Shown in pieces: positions 8,988 to 15,877 of a DNA stretch of 34,981 nt. Below the pieces are notes generated by a model, which was given only the letters and a program-made list of their open reading frames with translations, ran no database searches and was not told where the DNA came from. The position numbers and the translations under genes were made by a program. Position 1 is the first letter of the stretch. Every line of letters begins with the position of its first letter. The DNA comes from JBBECF01 sp040881945. Lineage in GTDB: Bacteria > Pseudomonadota > Alphaproteobacteria > Dongiales > Dongiaceae. The DNA is taken from positions 1 to 34,981 of the forward strand of contig JBBECF010000069.1 in assembly GCA_040881945.1 (NCBI GenBank), given 5' to 3'.

Positions 8988-9007
8988 TAGGATCATAGTC
9001 CTATATA
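8988..9007 (+). promoter_or_regulatory. Possible hicBA operator/promoter
   Basis: A short inverted repeat TAGGA/TCCTA (8988-8992 and 8999-9003) overlaps a TATATA hexamer (9002-9007) about 60 bases before hicB, in a locally AT-rich patch. HicB proteins often repress their own promoter, so this would be the natural place for an operator. No clear -35 is visible, so this is tentative. Confidence 0.25.
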
Positions 9008-9067
9008 GTCAAGGGTCGGGCCTGGGCGAATGGACGACGAGCCTGCGGGATGGAGGACGGTGGAAAG

Positions 9068-9298
9068 ATGGAACGGGTCATCAATCTGCATATCGGGAAG
9101 CTGCCGAAAGGGGTCTATCTCGACACCTCGGACGAGCAGCCGGGCCTGGCGGCGCAAGGCCGCACCATCGCCGAGACCCTGGAGATCGCGCGCGACGTGG
9201 CGAGGAAACTCCTCGAGGCGCGGGCCGAGCGGGAAGGCGATGCGGCGCTGCGGCCGGCCGCCGATTCGTTCGATTATCCATTGATCGTCGGCGGCTGA
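9068..9298 (+). CDS. hicB: HicB-family antitoxin
   Basis: Small antitoxin of a HicBA-type toxin-antitoxin pair, 76 residues. The sequence starts MERVINLHIGKLPKGVYLDTS and continues with the GLAAQGRTIAETLEIARDVA region, which matches the partial RNase-H-like fold of HicB/UPF0150 proteins. It ends SFDYPLIVGG. HicB neutralises the HicA mRNA interferase and usually also binds DNA; no separate DNA-binding domain is visible in this short form. A GGAGG lies 11 bases before the ATG at 9068; an in-frame ATG at 9050 would add six residues. The stop overlaps the hicA start (TGATG). The toxin partner appears broken, leaving this antitoxin possibly orphaned. Confidence 0.78.
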   Translation: MERVINLHIGKLPKGVYLDTSDEQPGLAAQGRTIAETLEIARDVARKLLEARAEREGDAALRPAADSFDYPLIVGG

Positions 9299-9520
9299 TG
9301 GGCCGGCTTGCCGGGTTCCGCTATCGCGAGGTCGTGCGGCGGCTCAGGAAATTCGGGTTCGGTTCGACCGCCACGCGGCGGGCAGCCACGAGATTTGGTA
9401 CAACTTGACGACGGGCCCCTACACCACCGTGCTCAATCATTCGGGCGATATGCCGGGGGGCACGCTTCGCGCGATCCTGAGGCAGCCGGCATCAGTCCCG
9501 AGCAGCTTTTTGGCAAGTGA
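9298..9520 (+). pseudogene. hicA: HicA toxin, two frameshifts
   Basis: Reading across three frames recovers a nearly complete HicA of about 74 residues: GRLAGFRYREVVRRLRKFGF, then FDRHAAGSHEIWYNL with the catalytic-type GSH motif, then GDMPGGTLRAILRQ, and finally GISPEQLFGK before the TGA at 9518-9520. The first shift lies near 9360 (between GF and FDRHAAGSHE). The second lies near 9485 (after LRQ). Each is explained by one missing base, and adding both back gives exactly 75 codons. HicA is a double-stranded-RNA-binding-fold mRNA interferase. Either the toxin has been inactivated or both gaps are sequencing errors next to short G/C runs. Confidence 0.75.
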
Positions 9521-9669
9521 CGAGGGCAGCGGTGGCGCCTCGCCGCCGATCCAAACCGAGGCGGTTCCTAACCCCGGAACCAGATTCGTGAATCGCGCGT
9601 GACGCTGTTCGTCGGCGGCCGCAGCAGTAGAATGGCGGCGGTGTGCCCGAAGTGAAGTGAGACGAAGCG

Positions 9670-10101
9670 ATGGACAAAAAAGTTTCGCGTGACGACAGGA
9701 CGACGGCGCTCGGGCTGTGGACGCAAGCCAAGAGTTTCGCCAGTGCAGCCGACTTTCTAATCGACAATGGTTGGGAGGGGCCGTTCGATCATCCAACATA
9801 CTACCTTTTGGGACACGCCATCGAGCTGGCGTTAAAATCATTTCTTCGTGCAAAGGGGAAGACACCCCATGATCTCTGGCTACTTCGCCACGACCTCGAT
9901 GCCGCTTTAGAACTGGCTAACTCCTTGGGGTTGCCGGCGTCTCCAGTCCAACGGGCCGCCATCCACGGTCTGAACTTGTACTATAAGGCTAAAGAGTTCG
10001 AGTACATCGTCACCGGCTACAAAGAGTTGCCTACTCTCGAAATACTTCAGGAGTGCGCCGATGCGCTGATCAGCGACGTTTCGGCTGTGGCCCGGCAGTG
10101 A
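9670..10101 (+). CDS. HEPN-like domain protein, low GC
   Basis: A 143-residue, mostly helical protein of unknown specific function. The segment YYLLGHAIELALKSFLRAKG followed by HDLWLLRHDLDAALELA resembles HEPN-type helical proteins, which act in toxin-antitoxin and defence modules or as substrate-binding partners of nucleotidyltransferases. An R-x6-H pattern exists (Arg, AKGKTP, His), but I cannot tell whether it is the HEPN RNase motif. No adjacent MNT nucleotidyltransferase is present. The gene is visibly less GC-rich than its neighbours and uses AAA, TTA and ATA codons that are rare elsewhere in the window, which suggests recent transfer. It sits immediately after the decayed hicBA pair and converges on the nuclease gene. 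Confidence 0.6.
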   Translation: MDKKVSRDDRTTALGLWTQAKSFASAADFLIDNGWEGPFDHPTYYLLGHAIELALKSFLRAKGKTPHDLWLLRHDLDAALELANSLGLPASPVQRAAIHGLNLYYKAKEFEYIVTGYKELPTLEILQECADALISDVSAVARQ

Positions 10102-10111
10102 AGCGAGTGCG

Positions 10112-10576
10112 CTACTCCACGCTCGCCTGTTCGCACCACGACCGGCGAGGGCCACCGGCGTAAGGGCGGGCGAGGCCGGCGGCGAGGAGGGCCGCCGCGA
10201 GGTCGAGGCCGGTCGATGTGCGCACCCGGGCGACGACGCGGCCACCGAACTTGTCGTGGGCGATGTCGCTGAGCGCGAGCTCGGCCGCGCCGACCTGTGC
10301 CGCCACGAAATCGCGCGCGTCGAGGGCGAGCGCACGTTCGGCGGCGCAGGCGCCGGTCAGTTCCGGCGCGTCGATGCCGAAGAGGCGGACCGCCGTCTCG
10401 ACCTCCTGATCGAGCCAGATGCGGGCGCGCACGCGGATCGTGTCGCCGTCGATGACCGCGACCAGGCGCGCCGGCACCGGCCCGGCCAGCATCTCCGCGC
10501 GGGCCGCGCCGCCGGCCGGGGCGACGAGCAGCGCGGCGCCGATCGCTGCCTGCCACAGGTGTCGCCGTCCGATCAT
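10112..10576 (-). CDS. Secreted thermonuclease-like (SNase) protein
   Basis: Predicted exported nuclease of the staphylococcal nuclease fold, 154 residues. From the ATG at 10576 the protein begins with a signal peptide: MIGRRHLW, a hydrophobic core AAIGAALLVAP and an ARA cleavage site. The OB-fold core follows with VIDGDTIRVRARIW, VRLFGIDAPEL and a later GGRVVARV; the arginines in VRLFGID and GGRVV correspond to SNase active-site positions. An upstream in-frame start at 10624 would place charged sequence before the signal peptide, so I rejected it. It lies downstream of the DUF1674 gene on the same strand. Confidence 0.85.
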   Translation of the reverse strand: MIGRRHLWQAAIGAALLVAPAGGAARAEMLAGPVPARLVAVIDGDTIRVRARIWLDQEVETAVRLFGIDAPELTGACAAERALALDARDFVAAQVGAAELALSDIAHDKFGGRVVARVRTSTGLDLAAALLAAGLARPYAGGPRRSWCEQASVE

Positions 10577-10758
10577 CTGCGCCCGCGCTGCATGTCCGTT
10601 ACCGGCGAGTACGCCCACGAGCAACGCCCCGATGCGATTTTAGGGTAATTTTCCTATCTCCAGATTCAAGCGGATTCTGCGCCCGCGCGCGGACGCGGGG
10701 CAAACGGAAATACAACCCAAAGTAGAAAAACTATCGGCCCGCCGCAGTAGAGCCGGAC

Positions 10759-10911
10759 TCAGAAATCGACGCAGCGGCCGTTGCGTTCCCAGTCGCCGTA
10801 GCGGGTCGGTTCCGGGCCCTTGGGCCCGCCGGTCTCTTTCACCGCCGGCGGGGGTTTTGCCGCGGCCGGCGCGGGCGGCTTGGCGGGGGGCGTCGGGCCG
10901 CGGTCGGTCAT
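10759..10911 (-). CDS. DUF1674 protein (SDHAF4-like)
   Basis: A 50-residue protein. The N-terminal half is low-complexity Pro/Ala. The C-terminal half carries the DUF1674 signature: GGPKGPEPTRYGDWERNG, then RCVDF at the very end. DUF1674 is the bacterial counterpart of SDHAF4, a chaperone that helps flavinated SdhA assemble into succinate dehydrogenase; the bacterial role is inferred from that homology. The start at 10911 gives MTDRGP; upstream sequence runs into the low-quality zone next to the assembly gap. In Alphaproteobacteria this gene commonly lies beside htpX and rsmB, as here. Confidence 0.82.
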   Translation of the reverse strand: MTDRGPTPPAKPPAPAAAKPPPAVKETGGPKGPEPTRYGDWERNGRCVDF

Positions 10912-11110
10912 TTTAGCAATATGGGCGCGGCGGGGCCCCCCCCCCATGCATTAACGCGGCCCGGCGCGGCNNNNNNNNNNGCGGGGGGGGGGGGGGGGGG
11001 GTGGGGGGGGGGGGGGGGGCGGGGGTGGTTTTTTTTATAATTTTGGGCGGGGGGGGCCGCGCCGCCAAGGCTTGACCGCGGCGCGGCGCGGCCCACCTTA
11101 CGGGGCGCCC
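10912..11110. other. Assembly gap with homopolymer artefacts
   Basis: Ten Ns at 10971-10980 mark a scaffold gap of unknown true size. On the left are runs of G and C; on the right are G-runs of up to about 18 bases and an eight-base T-run. This composition is unlike anything else in the window and probably reflects poor sequence at contig ends. The upstream regions of both the DUF1674 gene and htpX fall here, so their promoters cannot be read. Confidence 0.85.
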
Positions 11111-11121
11111 GGAGGGACGAC

Positions 11122-11973
11122 ATGGCCTATGCCCGCACCGCCCTGCTGCTGGCCGCGCTGACCGGCCTGTTCCTCGCCGTCGGCTATCTGCTCGGCGGCG
11201 CGGGCGGCATGTTCTTCGCGTTCCTGCTGGCACTCGCCATGAACGCCTTCGCCTATTGGAATTCCGACAAGGTCGTGCTGCGCATCCATGGCGCGCGCGA
11301 GGTCGATGCGGCTGCCTCGCCGGAGCTGCACGGGCTGGTGCGCGAATTGGCGGGCCGCGCCGGGCTGCCGGACCCGCGCGTCTATCTGATCGAGAGCGAC
11401 CAGCCGAACGCCTTCGCCACCGGCCGCAACCCGGCGAACGCGGCCGTCGCGGCGACCACCGGCCTGCTCGAACGCCTGAGCCGGGAGGAGATCGCCGGGG
11501 TGATCGCGCACGAGCTCGCCCATGTCCGCAACCGCGACACGCTGATCATGACCGTCACGGCGACGATCGCCGGCGCCGTCGGCATGCTCGCCAACTTCGC
11601 GTTGTTCTTCGGCGGCAATCGCAACAACCCGCTCGGCATCGTCGGCGTGCTGCTGGTGGCAATCCTGGCGCCGGTCGCGGCGATGCTGGTGCAGGTCGCG
11701 ATCAGCCGGTCGCGCGAGTTCGAGGCCGACCGCGGCGGCGCCGAGATCTGCGGCCGGCCGCTGTGGCTGGCGGCGGCCCTGGAGAAGATCGAGGCGGCGG
11801 CGCGGCGCATCGACAACCACCGCGCCGAGGCGAACCCGGCGACGGCGCATCTGTTCATAATCAACCCGCTGCACGCGCATCGCGTCGACGGCCTGTTCTC
11901 GACCCATCCGAGCACGGCCGAGCGCGTGCGCCGCCTGCGCGCGATGGCCGGCGCGGCGGGGCCGTGGGGTTGA
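11122..11973 (+). CDS. htpX: Membrane zinc metalloprotease HtpX
   Basis: Inner-membrane M48-family protease, 283 residues, taking part in quality control of membrane proteins. Two hydrophobic segments lie in the first 50 residues. The zinc motif HELAH spans residues 130-134, two more hydrophobic stretches follow (about 145-195), and SREFEAD near 203 supplies the third ligand. The C-terminal FIINPL and STHPSTAERVRRL segments are typical of HtpX. The start is supported by GGAGG at 11111-11115, six bases upstream. The rsmB frame overlaps its 3' end by several bases, so the two are probably cotranslated. Confidence 0.96.
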   Translation: MAYARTALLLAALTGLFLAVGYLLGGAGGMFFAFLLALAMNAFAYWNSDKVVLRIHGAREVDAAASPELHGLVRELAGRAGLPDPRVYLIESDQPNAFATGRNPANAAVAATTGLLERLSREEIAGVIAHELAHVRNRDTLIMTVTATIAGAVGMLANFALFFGGNRNNPLGIVGVLLVAILAPVAAMLVQVAISRSREFEADRGGAEICGRPLWLAAALEKIEAAARRIDNHRAEANPATAHLFIINPLHAHRVDGLFSTHPSTAERVRRLRAMAGAAGPWG

Positions 11974-13283
11974 AGCGGGCGAAAAAGGGGACTGTCCCCT
12001 TTTCCGCGCGCGGCGTCGCCTTCGAGTTGCTGCAGGCGGTACTGCGCCGGGGGCGGCCGCTCGACGAGGCGCTGGCCGGGCACGCCGGACTCGCCCGGCT
12101 CGAGACACGCGACCGCGGCTTCGCGCGCATGCTGACGGCGACGACGCTGCGCCGGCTCGGCCAGATCGACGCCGTCCTCGACCGCTCCGTGACGCGGCCG
12201 TTGCCGGCGCGCGCCGCTTCCGTGCGCGACCTGTTGCGCCTCGGCGCGGCGCAGCTCCTGTTCCTCGGCACCCCCGCCCATGCCGCCGTCGACGGCACGG
12301 TCGAGCTGGTCGCGCGCGGCGGGCCGGAAGCGGCCGGGTTCAAGGGCCTGGCCAACGCCGTGCTGCGCCGGATCGCGCAAGAGGGCGAGGGCATGCTGGC
12401 GGCGACCGCCGACCCGGCCGTCAACACGCCGGCCTGGCTGTGGCGATCCTGGTGCGCGGCCTATGGCGAGGCGACCGCGACCGACATCGCCGCGGCGCAT
12501 CTGGGCGAGCCGCCGCTCGATCTCACGGTCAAGGGCGACGCCGCCGCCTGGGCCGAGCGCCTGGGCGCGACGGTGCTGCCGACGGGTGGCCTGCGGCGGC
12601 CGCTCGGCGGCGCGGTCGAGGACCTGCCGGGCTACGCCGAGGGCGCCTGGTGGGTGCAGGACGCCGCCGCCGCGCTGCCGGCGCGGCTGCTCGGGCCGGT
12701 CGCGGGGCTGCGGGTCGTCGATCTCTGCGCCGCGCCCGGCGGCAAGACGGCGCAACTGGCGGCGGCCGGCGCCGATGTCACGGCGGTCGATCGCTCGGCG
12801 GCACGGCTCGAGCGGCTGGCCGCCAACCTGGCGCGCCTGCATCTGACCGCCCGCATCGTCGCCGCCGATGCCGCGCAATGGCGGCCGCCGGCGCCGGCCG
12901 AGGCCGTGCTGCTCGACGCGCCCTGCACGGCGACCGGCACGATCCGCCGCCATCCCGACATCCCCTGGTTGAAGACCGCGGACGACCTGGCGAAGCTCGT
13001 GCCCTTGCAGGACCGTCTGCTCGCCGCCGCGGTCGAGATGACGGCGCCGGGCGGCGTCCTCGTCTATTGCGTCTGCTCGTTGCAACCCGAAGAGGGACCG
13101 CAGCGCATCGCGGCGCTGCTCGCCGCCGGTGCGCCGGTCGCGCCCCTGCCGATCGATCCGGCCGAAATCGGCGGCCTCGCCGAGGCGATCACCGGGACGG
13201 GCGAGCTGCGCACCCTGCCCTGCCATCTGGCCGGGCTGGGCGGGCTCGACGGGTTCTATGCGGCGCGGCTGCGGCGGCGGTGA
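11964..13283 (+). CDS. rsmB: 16S rRNA m5C967 methyltransferase RsmB-like
   Basis: SAM-dependent rRNA cytosine-5 methyltransferase of the RsmB/NOP family, 439 residues. The N-terminal NusB-like helical domain (about 15-145) contains ARGVAFELLQAVLRRG and LGAAQLLFL. The catalytic domain has the SAM motif LCAAPGGKTAQLA, the DAPCTATG motif and CVCSLQPEEG, carrying both cysteines of the m5C mechanism. Start options are GTG at 11964 and TTG at 11970, both overlapping the end of htpX; no ATG fits. Codons 7-14 are made by an AAAAGGGGAC palindrome, giving KGTVPFS, so the N-terminus differs from the usual form. The next gene is rpe. Confidence 0.93.
   Translation: MGLKRAKKGTVPFSARGVAFELLQAVLRRGRPLDEALAGHAGLARLETRDRGFARMLTATTLRRLGQIDAVLDRSVTRPLPARAASVRDLLRLGAAQLLFLGTPAHAAVDGTVELVARGGPEAAGFKGLANAVLRRIAQEGEGMLAATADPAVNTPAWLWRSWCAAYGEATATDIAAAHLGEPPLDLTVKGDAAAWAERLGATVLPTGGLRRPLGGAVEDLPGYAEGAWWVQDAAAALPARLLGPVAGLRVVDLCAAPGGKTAQLAAAGADVTAVDRSAARLERLAANLARLHLTARIVAADAAQWRPPAPAEAVLLDAPCTATGTIRRHPDIPWLKTADDLAKLVPLQDRLLAAAVEMTAPGGVLVYCVCSLQPEEGPQRIAALLAAGAPVAPLPIDPAEIGGLAEAITGTGELRTLPCHLAGLGGLDGFYAARLRRR
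11983..12003. repeat. Palindrome inside rsmB N-terminus
   Basis: Perfect 10-bp arms AAAAGGGGAC (11983-11992) and GTCCCCTTTT (11994-12003) around one central T. It is translated as part of RsmB (KGTVPF). Repeats with this core are, to my knowledge, dispersed in several proteobacterial genomes. This one apparently landed at the htpX/rsmB junction without breaking the frame. Confidence 0.65.
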
Positions 13284-13329
13284 GCCGCGACCCTTCTCAA
13301 GCACCCCGTTAGCTGTTAGGTAGTGCGCC

Positions 13330-13998
13330 ATGCGCCAGCGTCTCCGCATCGCGCCGTCGCTGTTGGCGGCGGACTTCGCCCGCCTCGGCGAGGAGCTTCG
13401 GGCGGTGACGGCGGCCGGCGCCGATTACGTCCATATCGACGTCATGGACGGGCATTTCGTGCCCAACATCACGATCGGTCCAAGCGTCGTGAAGGCGCTC
13501 CGCCCGCACAGCGGCCTGCCCTTCGACGTGCATCTGATGATCGCGCCGGTCGATCCCTATATCGCCGAGTTCGCCGCGGCCGGCGCCGACATCATCACCG
13601 TGCACCCCGAATCCGGGCCGCATCTGCACCGCACCATCCAGCTCATCAAGTCGTTGGGCAAGAAGGCCGGGGTGGCGCTCAACCCGGCGACGCCGGCGGC
13701 GGCCGTCGACGACGTGCTGGGCGACATCGATCTGGTGCTGGCGATGACGGTCAATCCGGGGTTCGGCGGGCAGGGCTTCATCATGAGCCAGCTCGACAAG
13801 ATCGCGGGCCTGCGCCGGCGCATCGACGAAGCCGGCGGCCGGATCATCGACCTCGAGGTTGACGGCGGCATCAATGGCGAGACGGCGGCCCTGGCCGCGG
13901 CGGCCGGCGCCGACATGCTGGTCGCCGGCACCGCGGTCTTCGCCGGCGGCGCCACCGCCTATGCCGACAACATCCGGCGGTTGCGTGGCCGTGGCTGA
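13330..13998 (+). CDS. rpe: Ribulose-phosphate 3-epimerase
   Basis: Interconverts ribulose 5-phosphate and xylulose 5-phosphate in the pentose phosphate pathway; 222 residues, normal length. The TIM-barrel family signatures are all present: IAPSLLAADF at the N-terminus, HIDVMDGHFVPNITIG, FDVHLMI, TVNPGFGGQGF and VDGGI, which include the metal-binding His/Asp residues. It starts 46 bases after rsmB. The next gene begins inside its last codons, so rsmB, rpe and the heparinase gene look like one transcription unit. Confidence 0.97.
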   Translation: MRQRLRIAPSLLAADFARLGEELRAVTAAGADYVHIDVMDGHFVPNITIGPSVVKALRPHSGLPFDVHLMIAPVDPYIAEFAAAGADIITVHPESGPHLHRTIQLIKSLGKKAGVALNPATPAAAVDDVLGDIDLVLAMTVNPGFGGQGFIMSQLDKIAGLRRRIDEAGGRIIDLEVDGGINGETAALAAAAGADMLVAGTAVFAGGATAYADNIRRLRGRG

Positions 13999-15736
13999 TG
14001 GCGCGATCGCCGGGCCGGACGACCGCGACCGCCCGCAGCCGAGGCGGCGGGCCGGCCCGGCGCCGTCGGGCGGCGCCGGCGCGCTGCTCCGCCTGCCGCG
14101 CGAGGTGCTGTGGCAGCGCCTGGGCTACCGCCTGCGCGCCCCCTGGTTCGCCAGCGCCGTCTATCGCCTGACGCTGCCGGCGCGGCCGGACGGATCGGTC
14201 GCGCTCGGCTTTCCCGACCCGTGGCCCGGCAACGCCGCGCTCGGCGGCGCGCTCATCCAGGGGACGTTCGCGCTCGCCGACGAGACCATCCGCAACCCGG
14301 CCCCGCTATGGGCGCCGATCGGCGCCGACCCGGCCTGGCTCGAGGAGCTGCACGGCTTTGCCTGGCTGCGCGATCTGCGCGCGGTCGGCGGCGACACCGG
14401 CCGGCGCGCCGCGCGCGATCTGGTCGGAAGCTGGATCGACGACAACGCGCGCTGGCGGCCGCTGCCGTGGCGCCCGGACCTGATCGGCCAGCGCCTGGCC
14501 GCCTGGATCGCCCAGTACGACTTCTTCGGCGCCAGCGGCGACGCCGGGTTGCGCGGCCGGCTCCTGGTCAGCGCCGCGCGCCAGGCCTGCCACCTGGCCC
14601 GCGTGCTGCCCGCCGGGTTGACCGGCGGCGCTTTGATCGTCGCGATCAAGGGGCTGATCTATGCCGGGCTGGCGCTGCCGCGCGGCGAGGCCTGGCTGGC
14701 GCGCGGGCTGGTCCTGCTCGAGACCGAGCTGGCGCGCCAGATCGGCGCCGACGGCGGCCATGTCGAGCGCAGCCCGTCGGCGCATCTGGCGGTGCTGCGC
14801 CACCTGATCGATCTGCGCGCGGCGCTCGACACCGCCGGCCGACCGCTGCCGAGTGGCCTGCCGGCCGCGATCGACGGCCTGGCCTCGATGCTGCGCCTGT
14901 TCCAGCACGGCGACGGCGGCCTGGCGCTGTTCAACGACAGTAACGAGGAGGAGAGCTGGCAGATCGACATGGCGCTCGGCCGTGCCGACGCCCACGCGCG
15001 ACCGCTCGTGAGCGCGCCGCAGAGCGGCTTTCAGCGGCTGGTCGCCAACCGCACCGTCGTGCTGGTCGACAGCGGGGCGCCGGCGCCGCCCGGCTTCGAC
15101 GCCCATGCCCATGCCGGGACACTCAGCTTCGAAATGAGCGTCGGGCGCGAGCGCCTGATCGTCAATTGCGGGGCGCGCGCGAGCGGCGCCGAGTGGCGTC
15201 TGGCGCAGCGCAGCACCGCCGCCCATTCGACCCTGGTCGTCGACGACACCAATTCGAGCGAGCTGCTGGCCGGGGGCGGGCTGGCGCGGCGCCCGCGCGC
15301 CGTCACCTGCCGCCGCGAGGAGAGCGACGGCAATATCTGGCTCGACCTCGGCCACGACGGCTATGCCGCGCCGTTCGGCCTGGCGCACCGGCGCCGCCTC
15401 TACCTCGCCGCCAGCGGCGACGAGCTGCGCGGCGAGGACCGCCTGACGCGCAGCGGCCGGCGCGGCCGCGGCCGGCCGTTCGAGCTACGCTTCCATTTGC
15501 ACCCGCAGGTCCAGGCGTTCATCGCCCAGAACGGCCAGGCGGCGATCCTGCGCCTGGCGGGCGGCAGCGGCTGGCGGCTGCGCGCGGCCGGCGTCGGCAT
15601 GGCCCTCGACGACAGCGTCTATCTCGGCCGCCGCGGCCAGGTGCGCCGAACGCAGCAGATCGTGCTGGCCGGCGTCGCCGACGAGGACGAGACCGCGGTC
15701 AAGTGGGCGCTCGCCCGCGAGTCGCGGCGGCGTTAG
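13985..15736 (+). CDS. Heparinase II/III family protein
   Basis: Predicted polysaccharide lyase-like protein, about 583 residues. It has an N-terminal alpha-helical toroid region (about 40-330, including WAPIGADPAWLEELHGFAW) and a C-terminal beta-rich Heparinase II/III domain (about 350-560, with GTLSFEMSVGRERLIVNCG and HSTLVVDDTNSSEL). Homologues occur beside rpe and purH in many Alphaproteobacteria; the substrate is unknown, possibly a cell-envelope or exopolysaccharide. I see no signal peptide. Start candidates are GTG at 13985 or 13991, both overlapping the end of rpe; an ATG further upstream would lie deep inside rpe. The stop TAG (15734-15736) is contributed by the left end of a repeat element. 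Confidence 0.86.
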   Translation: MAVADGAIAGPDDRDRPQPRRRAGPAPSGGAGALLRLPREVLWQRLGYRLRAPWFASAVYRLTLPARPDGSVALGFPDPWPGNAALGGALIQGTFALADETIRNPAPLWAPIGADPAWLEELHGFAWLRDLRAVGGDTGRRAARDLVGSWIDDNARWRPLPWRPDLIGQRLAAWIAQYDFFGASGDAGLRGRLLVSAARQACHLARVLPAGLTGGALIVAIKGLIYAGLALPRGEAWLARGLVLLETELARQIGADGGHVERSPSAHLAVLRHLIDLRAALDTAGRPLPSGLPAAIDGLASMLRLFQHGDGGLALFNDSNEEESWQIDMALGRADAHARPLVSAPQSGFQRLVANRTVVLVDSGAPAPPGFDAHAHAGTLSFEMSVGRERLIVNCGARASGAEWRLAQRSTAAHSTLVVDDTNSSELLAGGGLARRPRAVTCRREESDGNIWLDLGHDGYAAPFGLAHRRRLYLAASGDELRGEDRLTRSGRRGRGRPFELRFHLHPQVQAFIAQNGQAAILRLAGGSGWRLRAAGVGMALDDSVYLGRRGQVRRTQQIVLAGVADEDETAVKWALARESRRR

Positions 15737-15867
15737 TGTCCTGCTATCGCAGTTTCGTGAGTCGGGCCTCGCCCTTCGACAAGCTCAGGGTGAGGCCCTC
15801 ATGCTGAGCCTGTCGAAGCATGACGGCCGCGGCGGTGCCTCACGAAATTGCGGTTCCGGCGACTAAC
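15732..15867. repeat. Inverted-repeat element with internal twin hairpin
   Basis: Ends match as imperfect terminal inverted repeats of about 30 bases: the left begins GTTAGTGTCC, and the complement of the right begins GTTAGTCGCC; both finish in TTTCGTGAG. Inside are a hairpin with 11-bp arms, GGGCCTCGCCC/GGGTGAGGCCC (one G-T wobble), and a second with 6-bp arms, TCATGC/GCATGA. Their loops are near-complementary (TTCGACAAGCTCA against TGAGCCTGTCGAA), as in the copy at 7834-7893. The left end resembles that of the element at 784-933. The element provides the TAG stop of the heparinase gene. Confidence 0.65.
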
Positions 15868-15877
15868 TAGACCGCCC

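Larger units (their letters stand above)
8512..9067. other. Gene-free, palindrome-rich stretch after rimM
   Basis: About 550 bases without a supportable gene. Open frames cross it on both strands, but they lack recognisable domains, start inside repeats and show no conserved motif. It holds several perfect or near-perfect palindromes, listed separately (8644-8672, 8718-8733, 8845-8873), plus a small hairpin CTCAA/TTGAG around an A-run at 8737-8751. In related genomes trmD and rplS would sit here, so this is probably a rearrangement or insertion zone. Confidence 0.55.

Noticed and set aside
8548..9408. 286-codon open frame across the repeats and hicB
   Set aside because: Low-complexity translation with no domain. 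Its last 35 or so codons are the frame-one part of hicA, and hicB is read in another frame.
11382..13349. Long minus-strand frame opposite htpX and rsmB
   Set aside because: Arg/Gly/Ala-rich antisense product of GC-rich DNA; both plus-strand genes are well supported.
15848..15877. TTG-initiated N-terminal extension of the sugar-1-P transferase
   Set aside because: The extension lies inside the terminal repeat of the element and places a basic stretch before the first membrane helix; ATG 15878 fits the family.
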